From: JAJEAO01 sp963667635
GTDB taxonomy: Bacteria > Acidobacteriota > Vicinamibacteria > Marinacidobacterales > Marinacidobacteraceae
Direction of reading: 5' to 3'
NCBI GenBank assembly: GCA_965232015.1
Contig: OZ246946.1
Location: 3,658,001 to 3,722,000, forward strand
DNA length: 64,000 bases
Shown here: in pieces, positions 1 to 7,133 of the stretch
Layout: each line of letters starts with the position of its first letter
How positions within the stretch are numbered: the first letter of the stretch is position 1
Notes under the pieces: model-generated
What the model was told of the DNA's origin: nothing
Seen by the model: only the letters and a program-made list of their open reading frames with translations
Databases searched by the model: none
Program-made: the position numbers and the translations under genes

Positions 1-427
1 CGGCCAGAACGAGGGCCAGGTCGCGCCGCGCCTCCGCCAGCCGCGGGTCGCGCGCCAGCGCCTCCCGGAGCGCGGCCTCGGCGTCGTCGAGGCGGCCGAG
101 CGTGCGCGATGCGCTCGCGAGCAGGAGTGGACCGTTCGCGTTCCCCGGCAGCCGGGCCGAGAATTCACGGGCGATCTCCGCGGCGGCGGTGACATCCCCG
201 GTCCGCAGCCGCGCCACCGCGAGCATCCACAGCGGCTCCGGGTCATCGGGGTTCACAGCCCGGACGCGCTCGAGGATCGGGATCGCCTCGGCGACCCGCC
301 CCGCCTCGACGAGTCGCCGGGCCTCGGCGAGGTCGGCTCCGGTCTGCGCCGCGGCGGCTGGCCGCGCCAGCAGGAACAGGAGGCATGCTCCCGCTCCGAG
401 AACGAGGCGCAGCGCGGAGCGGGACAT
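1..427 (-). CDS. TPR-repeat exported protein, 3' end outside window
   Basis: This reading frame runs off the left edge of the window and has no stop here. It starts at an ATG (complement of 425-427). The N-terminus is MSRSALRLVLGAGACLLFLL followed by ARPAAAAQ, a clear signal peptide with a probable cleavage site near residue 28. The next ~115 residues are Ala/Arg/Leu-rich helical repeats of TPR type (for example EAGRVAEAIPILERVRAVNP and DDAEAALREALARDP). It is probably a periplasmic scaffold with no visible enzymatic domain. A miniature transposable element sits 35 bases upstream of the start and may have displaced or supplied its promoter. Its partner proteins cannot be inferred. Confidence 0.75.
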   Translation of the reverse strand, partial: MSRSALRLVLGAGACLLFLLARPAAAAQTGADLAEARRLVEAGRVAEAIPILERVRAVNPDDPEPLWMLAVARLRTGDVTAAAEIAREFSARLPGNANGPLLLASASRTLGRLDDAEAALREALARDPRLAEARRDLALVLA

Positions 428-462
428 TCGACGGCGGCGGCGAGTATCGCACCCGGCGAACC

Positions 463-712
463 AATTCAGCCTGTGGACAAAGTCACGCGGCCCGGTTCTC
501 CCGGTAGGGGCTCGAGCGGCGATGCATCCCGCCTGAACGCGCCCCTCCGCTTCGCTCCGGGGCGCTCTTCGTTGCGCATCGGTCGGAATACACGCGGTAT
601 TCCTCCCTCGCGCGCCGCCCCTACCGGGAGAACCGGGTCAGCCGGGCGCCGCCCCCACCGGGAGAACTGGGCCACTCTCGGTGCTCACGCGACTTTATCC
701 ACAGGCTGAATT
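463..712. mobile_element. Miniature inverted-repeat element, copy 1 (250 bp)
   Basis: The element is bounded by near-perfect inverted repeats: AATTCAGCCTGTGGACAAAG at the left and the complement of AATTCAGCCTGTGGATAAAG at the right. It encodes no transposase. Inside are an inverted repeat reading GGAATAC-ACGCG-GTATTCC near 585-603 and three copies (one inverted) of the short ACCGGGAGAAC repeat. Copies occur at 31348-31542 and 34863-35129, with a relic at 57062-57114. The termini nearly match those of the IS1182-like element at 46355-47857. No clear target duplication is visible. Confidence 0.85.
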
Positions 713-766
713 CCGCGGTCGAAGGCAGACCCGGCGGTTCGCCGGGGTCGAGGCGTTCCCGAGCCG

Positions 767-1039
767 TCATCGTCCGCCGACCAGGCGACTGTAAGCCGAA
801 CCCCGGGACGCGACGTGGATCACCAGGACCGTGAGGTGCTGGCCCTGGATCTCGTAGATCACGCGGTACCGGCCCACGCGGCGTCGCCTCAGTCCGTTCA
901 GCCCGCCCTTGAGCCGCGCACCCGCGAACGGCGCCTCGGCGATCCGGTCGATCGCCCGCACCAGTCGCCCGCGGTGGGGCGGGGGGATCCGCTCGAGTTC
1001 GCGGAGGGCGCTACGCCGGATTCGAACCGACCAGGTCAC
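767..1039 (-). CDS. RelE/ParE-family toxin
   Basis: This 90-residue basic protein has the RelE/ParE fold signature: an N-terminal strand and helix (WSVRIRRSALRELERIP), then the central GGLNGLRRRRVGRYRVIYEI strand pair, and a C-terminal strand with VLVIHVASRG. Family members are mRNA interferases or gyrase poisons held inactive by an antitoxin. The start is a GTG (complement of 1037-1039) that lies inside the upstream antitoxin gene, so the two frames overlap by 29 bases and are translationally coupled. The R-x-G-x-Y-R-x-x-Y core typical of the superfamily is intact, so the toxin could be active. Whether it is RelE-like or ParE-like cannot be decided by eye. Confidence 0.88.
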   Translation of the reverse strand: MTWSVRIRRSALRELERIPPPHRGRLVRAIDRIAEAPFAGARLKGGLNGLRRRRVGRYRVIYEIQGQHLTVLVIHVASRGSAYSRLVGGR

Positions 1040-1271
1040 GCCGGACCTCCTCCCAGTCCAGCACCGGATCCGAGGGGTCGCGCAGCCGCTCGACCGCTAC
1101 GGCCAGATCGTCGAGGTCGTCGAGATACCGCTCGACTGCGGCGCGCACCAGTTCGGCGCGGCTCCGCCTCAGCGTCGCGGCGGCCGCATCGAGGGATCGC
1201 ACGACGGGAGTCGGGATCCGTGCGGTGACCTGTGTCGTCGCAGAAATGTCGGATGAAGTCATCTGCATCAT
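1011..1271 (-). CDS. RHH-type antitoxin of the RelE/ParE-family pair
   Basis: The predicted 86-residue protein has an N-terminal ribbon-helix-helix-like stretch (TQVTARIPTPVVRSLDAAAA, then LRRSRAELVRAAVERYLDDL) and an acidic C-terminal tail that would wrap the toxin. Three ATGs lie close together. The one at 1271 is preferred because GGAGG lies nine bases upstream on the minus strand. The antitoxin gene is first and overlaps the toxin, the usual order for autoregulated pairs. Divergent from it is the GWxTD gene at 1345, and the two share a 73-base intergenic region that would carry any operator. Confidence 0.85.
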   Translation of the reverse strand: MMQMTSSDISATTQVTARIPTPVVRSLDAAAATLRRSRAELVRAAVERYLDDLDDLAVAVERLRDPSDPVLDWEEVRRDLVGSNPA

Positions 1272-1344
1272 GCTACATCGCCTCCCCGTCTTCGTAGCGT
1301 TGCGCGACGCGAGGGCCGCAACTACCATCAGTCAGGAGAACGCC

Positions 1345-3525
1345 ATGAAAGAGAACCGGCGCTGGACCTGCCTCCTCCTCCTCCTCCTCCTTGTCGTCGG
1401 CCTGCCCGCCGCGGGGTCGGCTGCGCAGGAGGAGCTGAGCGAGAAGGAACAGATCGAGGCGCTTCCCGAGCAGCATCGGATCTGGCTGACCGAGGAAGTC
1501 ATCTACATCATCACCGACCGCGAGAAGCGGACCTTCCTCGGGCTCACCTCGGAGCAGGAGCGCACCAACTTCCTCGAGGCGTTCTGGCGGAAGCGCGACC
1601 CCAACCCCTCGACGCCGGAGAACGAGTTCCGCACCGAGCACTACGAGCGTCTGGACTACGTGAACAACTGGTTCGGCCGGTCCACCTTTCGCGAGGGCTG
1701 GCAGACCGATCGGGGGCGCTACTTCATCCTGCTCGGAGCGCCCCGCTCGATCCAGAACTACGAAGCCCGCGACGAGATCTACCCGACCGAACTCTGGTTC
1801 TACAACAACTCCGAGCTGAAGCGGTTCGGGCTGCCCGCCTTCTTCTATCTCCTGTTCTGGCGGCGCCACGGGGTCGGTGAACTCCAGCTCTTCGACCCGA
1901 TTTCCGACGGCCCGGTCGCGCTCCTCACCGGTTACCAGCCGGAGCGCCGGGATTTCCGCGACGAGACCGAGCGCGCCTACGAGATCCTCTACGAGTTCGA
2001 TCCCGAAATCGCGAACGCGGCGATGTCCTTCCGCACCGACGAGCAGGACATCACGCGCTTCCAGGCCGTGCCCTTCGGGACGCTGTCGCTGCTCTCCGAC
2101 ATCAACGACGTGCCCTTCCACGGCCTCGACGACAGCTACGCGGACCGGCTCGATTTCGAGCGAGGCGCGATCGAGGCCGACTACCTCTTCACCTGGGTGC
2201 CAGGCCAGGGCGCTGTCGCGGTCCTTCCCGGACCGGAGGGGGCGTCCTTCCTCCACTGGGTGCTCGAAGTCGAGGCGCAGCACACCGCCTTCATCCGGAA
2301 CGAGGATCGCGGCACGTTCGACACTTCGTTCATCGCGAGCATCGAGGTCGTCACCGGCGACGAGCCGGAACAGGTCGTCACCGAGTTCCGGAAGGAGAAC
2401 TTCGTCTCGCTCGCCGACGACCAGCGCGCCGCGCTCCATGCGCCGTTCTCGTGGTCCGGCATCCTGCCGCTCATCCCGGGCGAACACACCGCTCGGGTCG
2501 TCCTGCGGAACCGGGCCTGCGGCAGCCGGACCGAAGAGGACTGCGCCAAGAGCTACACGCTGATCGAGACCCCGGTGAGCGTGCCGCCGCCCGACGGCCG
2601 CGCCCGCCTGAGCGATCTCGTGCTCGGCCGCCGGTTCGAGCCGCTGCGTCCGGATTACCGTCCGTTCCGCATCGCCTCGTCCGGCGTCGTGCCGAACCCG
2701 AGCGGGATCTACACGATCGGCGACAACTTCCTGGTCGCGGTGGCGCCCCTCGACCCGTCCGACGGGATGAGCGTCCGCTACCGGATCGTGAGTCGCGAGC
2801 CGCTCACGGATGGCGAAGTGGTGTACGAGGAGGAACTCGATGCCGCTCCCGACCTCGCGTCCGGCTTCGTGTCGGTCGAGTTCCCGCTGGTGGACCTGGG
2901 CGCGGGGCGCTACGAGGTTGCGGCGGAACTGCTCGACCGCTCCGGCGCCGCAATCTCGACGCGAAGGGCGGCGTTCACGGTGTCCCCCCGGGCGAGTCTC
3001 ACCGAGGCCGGATTCCGCGGCGTCATGCTGCCCTACGACCCGGCCCGTCCAGGGTTCACCAGCCTCGCGCTCGGCGAGCAGCTCATGAACCTCGATCGCA
3101 GGGAGGAGGCCCGACCGGCCCTCGAATCCGCGGTGGCGCAGGCGCCGAGGCTGGGGCGCGCCCGCGAGCTCCTCGCGCGTCTCGAGATGGATGGGGGCCA
3201 GGCCGACCGGGTCGTCGAGCTGCTCGAGCCGGTGGCCGCCGAGGTCCAGGACCGTTACGAGGTGGTCCGGCCGCTTGGCGAGGCCTACTTCCACCTCGGA
3301 CGGTATGAGGAGGCGGAGGCCCTGCTCAGCCAGGCCATCCTGCTGGTGAACCCGGACGCGCGCAGTCTGAACCTGCTCGGTCTGGCGCGCTACCAGGTCT
3401 CCGACTTCGCCGGCGCTCGCGAGGTGTTCCAGCGCTCGCTCGCTCTCGACAGCGACCAGCCCGAGGTCGAGGAAGCGCTGACTCAGGTCACCGAGGCCGA
3501 ACGCGGGTCCAGCCCCGGCCGCTAG
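1345..3525 (+). CDS. GWxTD-domain exported protein with C-terminal TPRs
   Basis: The gene encodes 726 residues. Residues 1-27 form a signal peptide with a Leu-rich core (CLLLLLLLVVGLPAAGSAA). The GWxTD domain is recognisable: GWQTDRGRYFILLGAP begins at residue 118, inside a conserved N-terminal block (W-R-K-R-D-P-N-P-x-T-P-x-N-E-F). The middle third is beta-rich. The last ~150 residues hold about three TPR-like repeats. The domain is known mainly from Acidobacteriota and related phyla and has no established biochemical role. The start is the ATG with AGGAGA six bases upstream; a longer in-frame extension would run into the toxin-antitoxin promoter. It appears to be monocistronic. Confidence 0.88.
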   Translation: MKENRRWTCLLLLLLLVVGLPAAGSAAQEELSEKEQIEALPEQHRIWLTEEVIYIITDREKRTFLGLTSEQERTNFLEAFWRKRDPNPSTPENEFRTEHYERLDYVNNWFGRSTFREGWQTDRGRYFILLGAPRSIQNYEARDEIYPTELWFYNNSELKRFGLPAFFYLLFWRRHGVGELQLFDPISDGPVALLTGYQPERRDFRDETERAYEILYEFDPEIANAAMSFRTDEQDITRFQAVPFGTLSLLSDINDVPFHGLDDSYADRLDFERGAIEADYLFTWVPGQGAVAVLPGPEGASFLHWVLEVEAQHTAFIRNEDRGTFDTSFIASIEVVTGDEPEQVVTEFRKENFVSLADDQRAALHAPFSWSGILPLIPGEHTARVVLRNRACGSRTEEDCAKSYTLIETPVSVPPPDGRARLSDLVLGRRFEPLRPDYRPFRIASSGVVPNPSGIYTIGDNFLVAVAPLDPSDGMSVRYRIVSREPLTDGEVVYEEELDAAPDLASGFVSVEFPLVDLGAGRYEVAAELLDRSGAAISTRRAAFTVSPRASLTEAGFRGVMLPYDPARPGFTSLALGEQLMNLDRREEARPALESAVAQAPRLGRARELLARLEMDGGQADRVVELLEPVAAEVQDRYEVVRPLGEAYFHLGRYEEAEALLSQAILLVNPDARSLNLLGLARYQVSDFAGAREVFQRSLALDSDQPEVEEALTQVTEAERGSSPGR

Positions 3526-3637
3526 CCATGGAGCGGCACCGTGAGCCAGCGGATGCTGTGGCCCCGTCCGCGCCGGAGATCGTGGTGCCGATCCCATCCC
3601 GATCTGGCGTATCGCACCGATCGGGGATCCGTACGAT

Positions 3638-4216
3638 GTGGTTGCCGGACCACCACACCAGCTATGCATCGCCACTGGGAGCGAATGGATGTCGGGACTG
3701 ATTGAATCGCACGGGAGCACCATCGCCGGCACGGCCCACTCCTACGTGGCGGTGTGGAACGGCTCGGACGCCGTGGCCAACTCATCCCTGCGATCGAGTC
3801 TGATCGAGGGGGAGGCGAGACCGCGACCAGTCGTTCGGATCCGTGCGCGTAGCAAGCCGTCGGAGGCTGTGATGGAGGCGATTTGCCGGGCGCGGGACCT
3901 GGCGGCGCTGTCACGCGGGTGGAATTCCTGCGACGCACACCGGGTCTCGGACCAGGCCATCACCGGATCCATCCAGTTCCTGCTGGGAGCAGCACTGGAT
4001 ATTCCGACTCTCGTTGCGCCGTCCGTTGTCCCGACCGTTCGTGGAGGAGTCCAGTTGGAGTGGCACCGCGCCGGAATGGACATGGAGATCGGGTTCGAGG
4101 CGGGGATCCCGGCGTCCTGGTACGCGGAGGATCGAGAGACCGGGGAGAGCCGGGAAGCTCTTGTTGCTGGTCAGCGCGACAGGATCCTCCGCTGGCTGAG
4201 GCGCGCCTCACGTTGA
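3638..4216 (+). CDS. Conserved hypothetical, first gene of an orphan two-gene module
   Basis: I do not know a function. The C-terminal half looks like a real conserved domain: SRGWNSCDAHRVSDQAI, then VVPTVRGGVQLEWHRAGMD and MEIGFEAG, a pattern I recognise from small uncharacterised proteins encoded beside a partner like the next gene. The protein is soluble, about 192 residues, with no signal peptide. The start is uncertain: the GTG at 3638 gives the longest product, while the ATG at 3689 has GGGAG upstream and removes 17 residues. The stop is four bases before the GTG of the next gene, so the two are almost certainly co-transcribed. Confidence 0.6.
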   Translation: MVAGPPHQLCIATGSEWMSGLIESHGSTIAGTAHSYVAVWNGSDAVANSSLRSSLIEGEARPRPVVRIRARSKPSEAVMEAICRARDLAALSRGWNSCDAHRVSDQAITGSIQFLLGAALDIPTLVAPSVVPTVRGGVQLEWHRAGMDMEIGFEAGIPASWYAEDRETGESREALVAGQRDRILRWLRRASR

Positions 4217-4220
4217 TGGC

Positions 4221-4635
4221 GTGGTCTCCCCAGAGGAGTGCCGGGAGCGTTTTGCGGACGATCCGACGATCTTCGACACGGTCGAGCTGCTACGCCGGAT
4301 TCCGCCGTGGCACTTCGTGTGGGACGAGAACGAAGGTCTTCATCGCCCGTCGTCTTCGGCGTTCGAGCACGATCGTGACGGCGATCCGATGTCTGTCTAT
4401 CGGAGCGACGTGATCGAGGAGGAAGGGGACGATCCGAAGCGCGTGATGAAGGGGCATTCCCGCTTTGGGTTGGTATCGCTCGCTTCCGGGTTCGTTCGCA
4501 AGAAGCGGCAGACGGTGAATCCCGACCCCCTCCGCCGACGAGTCTTCCCATGCGAAGGTGTGCGGTCCCAAGACAAGGGCAACCCGCAGGTCGTTCGCAC
4601 GACGGTGCGAGTGGGTGATCCCGCCTCCTCCGTAA
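4221..4635 (+). pseudogene. Frameshifted partner gene of the orphan module
   Basis: The frame from the GTG at 4221 gives a coherent protein (ELLRRIPPWHFVWDENEG, RPSSSAFEHDRDGDPMSVY, GHSRFGLVSLASGFVRKK) until about base 4530. The coherent continuation then sits in a different frame: SADESSHAKVCGPKTRATRR followed by SFARRCEWVIPPPP and a TAA at 4633-4635. In relatives I recall, these halves form one protein ending in a conserved H-A-x-V...K-T...R...W-V-I-P tail. A small indel near 4528-4535 is therefore likely; programmed frameshifting or sequencing error are alternatives. Without the shift the first frame runs on to 4802 through repeat DNA. Confidence 0.6.
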
Positions 4636-4754
4636 CCGGGCGCGGACGTCACCTCATCGCTCGACGGCGCCAGCTCTCCCGCGTCCGCCTCGGAGCGCCG
4701 TCTGATCCGCCAGGAGCGCGCGACTACTGGGGCAGCTTCGGGCGGGGCGAATTG

Positions 4755-4780
4755 CCGGACTGGAGTCCGGCGCGCCGGCA
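4755..4780. repeat. Hairpin unit of the short intergenic repeat family
   Basis: CCGGACTGGAGTCCGG at 4755-4770 is a seven-base inverted repeat with a two-base loop, followed by CGCGCCGGCA. It lies between the frameshifted gene and the end of the convergent ABC permease gene. The same hairpin recurs at 10.7, 14.9, 20.8, 29.9 and 47.9 kb. Confidence 0.7.
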
Positions 4781-4802
4781 GGGCGCCAGCGGCGCTCCGT
4801 GA

Positions 4803-6377
4803 CTACTCCGAACCGAGGGCGACGATCGGGTCCAGCCGGGCGGCGCGGCGGGCCGGACTGACCCCGGCCACGACCCCGGTCAGGAGCGCCACCGAGAACG
4901 CGAGCAGTCCGGTGACCGCCGACAGCTCCACCTGCAGCCCGAACCGGCTCTCGATCGTGAGCGCCGCGGCCACTCCGAGGATCACGCCGAGCAGGCCGCC
5001 GGCCGCCCCCACGAGGACGGATTCGGCGAGGAACTGACCGCCCACGTCCACGGTCTTCGCCCCCACCGCCATCCGGAGCCCGATCTCGCGGACCCGCTCG
5101 CGCACCGAGAGCAGCATCACGTTGGAGATGCCGATCGCGCCCACGAGGAGTGACACGATCGCGATCGCGAGTAGCAGCGCCGACATGGTGCTGCTCGACC
5201 GCTCGAGGGTCGCCGCGAGCTGACGGAGCGTCGTCCGCTCGAGGTTCGGGATGTTGCCGGCGAGGGTCTCCGCCACCTTGGGATGGAGTCCCTTCGACAG
5301 CACCTGCGAGGCCTGCGTCTCGACGGTGAAGTCGTCCGCCTGGGTGTCGAGGATGCCGTGCCGCTCCCGCAGCAGATCGGTGATCGCCCGCGAGACCTCG
5401 GTGACCCGCCCCGAGGACGCCGCCGTGACCGTGATCGTGTTCAGGTTGGTGAGGTTGAGCAGTGAGTGGACTGTCGTGAACGGGGTGTACACCGCGTCGA
5501 ACTCGTCGTCCCCGGGAGCCCCCGGGTTCATCCAGTTCGTGCTCAGGACGACGCCGATGACCTCGAACGGCTGGTTCCAGATCGTGATCTCGCTCCCCGT
5601 CGGGTCGGCGTCCGGGCCGAAAAGCCGGTCGCGGGCCACGCTTCCGAGGACGGCGACCTGCTCGGCGCGGCGTAGCTCGCCGGCGTCGAAGAACCGCCCG
5701 TGCTGGAGCGCGAACGAGCGGCGGATCTCCACCAGATCCACGTCGGTCCCGTGGAGGCGGGTGAACCAGCGTCCCTCTTCCGAGAAGATCCGAACACTCT
5801 CGTGGATGCCGGAGGCCACATGCGCCACCCCGGAGAGATCGCTGATCGCGTCGGCGTCTTCGCGGGTGAGGGTGGCGGCCGCCCCGAGCCCGGCGGCGCT
5901 GTCCCCGAGCCGCTCGGCGGCGGTGGGGTGGTCGTGCTTTTCCATCGGGTCGTTTTCGGGATGGGCGAGCGCGACCGGCTCGATCCGCCGCCAGACCTCG
6001 GCGAGCCAGCGTTCGTCCCCCGGGGCTCCGAAGGGCGCTGGTGCGGCGCGGCCGTGCCGGGCGGGCGCTTCGATCCCGCCGACGGGACGTTCGCCCCGCG
6101 CCCGGTAGTTCCCCGCGGTGATCTGGATCACATTCAGCCCGGCGGCGCGCACCTGCTCGCGGATCGCCCCCTGCGCCCCGCGCCCGAGCGCGATCGTCGC
6201 CATTAGCGCGGCCACGCCGAAGGCGAGGCCGAGGAGCGTGAGCGCGGTCCGCATCGGGTAGCGCCGCAGGCTCTGGCGCGCCACTTCGACCGCCGTGCGC
6301 GACTCGGGCGGCAGCTCCTCCACGCTCGGGATGCGGAGCCGGGCTCCGAGATTGCTGCGCTTCGCCGGTTCGGTCAC
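4803..6377 (-). CDS. MacB/FtsX-type ABC transporter permease
   Basis: The 524-residue protein has the MacB layout: one N-terminal membrane helix (MRTALTLLGLAFGVAALMAT, about residues 42-62), a periplasmic domain of roughly 310 residues, and three C-terminal helices ending in the characteristic PARRAARLDPIVAL tail. The FtsX-family block with ISNVMLLSVRERVREIGLRM and AVGA is clear. Such permeases act mechanically on periplasmic substrates or lipoproteins rather than forming a classic channel. The ATG lies six bases after the stop of the ATPase gene, so the two form an operon. A cytosolic extension of about 40 residues precedes the first helix. The substrate cannot be named. Confidence 0.9.
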   Translation of the reverse strand: MTEPAKRSNLGARLRIPSVEELPPESRTAVEVARQSLRRYPMRTALTLLGLAFGVAALMATIALGRGAQGAIREQVRAAGLNVIQITAGNYRARGERPVGGIEAPARHGRAAPAPFGAPGDERWLAEVWRRIEPVALAHPENDPMEKHDHPTAAERLGDSAAGLGAAATLTREDADAISDLSGVAHVASGIHESVRIFSEEGRWFTRLHGTDVDLVEIRRSFALQHGRFFDAGELRRAEQVAVLGSVARDRLFGPDADPTGSEITIWNQPFEVIGVVLSTNWMNPGAPGDDEFDAVYTPFTTVHSLLNLTNLNTITVTAASSGRVTEVSRAITDLLRERHGILDTQADDFTVETQASQVLSKGLHPKVAETLAGNIPNLERTTLRQLAATLERSSSTMSALLLAIAIVSLLVGAIGISNVMLLSVRERVREIGLRMAVGAKTVDVGGQFLAESVLVGAAGGLLGVILGVAAALTIESRFGLQVELSAVTGLLAFSVALLTGVVAGVSPARRAARLDPIVALGSE

Positions 6378-6383
6378 TTGGGC

Positions 6384-7088
6384 TCAGGCTCCGTTGCTCG
6401 AGGCGGTGTCCTCCACGATCCGCCCGTCGCGGATCTCGACGCTCCGGGAGGCGTATCGGGCGACCTGCCGATCGTGGGTGATCATGACGACGGTCAGGCC
6501 GCGCTCCCGGTTGAGCTGGGAGAAGGTGTCGAGGATCTCCTGCCCGGTCCGGGTGTCCAGGTTTCCGGTGGGCTCGTCGGCGAGCAGCACCCGCGGCCGG
6601 TTCGCCAGCGCCCGCGCGATCGCGACGCGCTGCTGCTGCCCGCCGGAGAGTTGGCTGGGGGCGTGGGTGGCGCGGTCGGAGAGCGCGACCGCGGCGAGCG
6701 CTTCCGACGCCTGCTCGCGGCGCTGCTCCCGCCCCGGCCGCTTCGCCCCGTAAAGCATCGGCAGCTCCACGTTCTCGAGCGCGCTGGCCCGTGCGAGCAG
6801 GTGGAAGCTCTGGAAGACGAACCCGATCTCCTCGTTGCGGATCCGCGCCCGCTCATCGTCATCGAGCCGCGATACGTCCCGCCCCATGAGCTGGTAGCTC
6901 CCCGAGGTGGGTTGGTCGAGGCACCCGAGGATGTGCATCAGGGTGCTCTTGCCTGAACCGGAGGGGCCGAGAACCGAGACGAACTCGCCCTCGGCGACGG
7001 ACAGACTGAGGCCGCGCAGGGCCTCCACCTTGTGGGTCTCGCTCAGGACGTAGGTCTTGACCAGATCCCGGACTTCGATGGCGGCCAA
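6384..7088 (-). CDS. ABC transporter ATP-binding protein (MacB/LolD type)
   Basis: The 234-residue ATPase subunit has all expected motifs: Walker A GPSGSGKST near residue 41, the Q-loop in FVFQSFHLL, the signature LSGGQQQRVAIARAL, Walker B VLLADEPTGNLD, and the switch histidine in MITHD. The LARASALENVELPML segment after the Q-loop is typical of the MacB/LolD subfamily. It immediately precedes the permease at 4803-6377. No periplasmic adaptor or outer-membrane channel gene is adjacent, so the exporter may use distant partners. The upstream neighbour, the M20-like hydrolase on the same strand, ends 45 bases before the ATG and could belong to the same transcript. Confidence 0.93.
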   Translation of the reverse strand: MAAIEVRDLVKTYVLSETHKVEALRGLSLSVAEGEFVSVLGPSGSGKSTLMHILGCLDQPTSGSYQLMGRDVSRLDDDERARIRNEEIGFVFQSFHLLARASALENVELPMLYGAKRPGREQRREQASEALAAVALSDRATHAPSQLSGGQQQRVAIARALANRPRVLLADEPTGNLDTRTGQEILDTFSQLNRERGLTVVMITHDRQVARYASRSVEIRDGRIVEDTASSNGA

Positions 7089-7133
7089 CGGCGGATCCCT
7101 CCGGACGATGCGGTGCGGCGCGGCAGGTCGGCT

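Noticed and set aside
463..712. Possibility that the 250-base element encodes a small protein or is a CRISPR-like array because of internal repeats
   Set aside because: Open frames on both strands are not conserved between copies, the repeats are two to three units of unequal spacing, and the flanking inverted termini explain the element as a miniature transposon.
1008..1036. tRNA T-arm-like string GGTTCGAATCC on the minus strand at the antitoxin-toxin junction
   Set aside because: No acceptor stem, D-arm or anticodon arm at the right distances, and the bases encode the start of the RelE/ParE toxin.
1273..3732. Very long antisense reading frame opposite the GWxTD gene
   Set aside because: High GC leaves few stops in the third-position-mirrored frame; its translation is His/Arg/Gly-rich with no domain and is a shadow of the GWxTD coding sequence.
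4636..4802. Extension of the frameshifted gene to the stop at 4802
   Set aside because: After ~4530 that frame loses family similarity and runs through the dispersed hairpin repeat, so it is read-through of the wrong frame.
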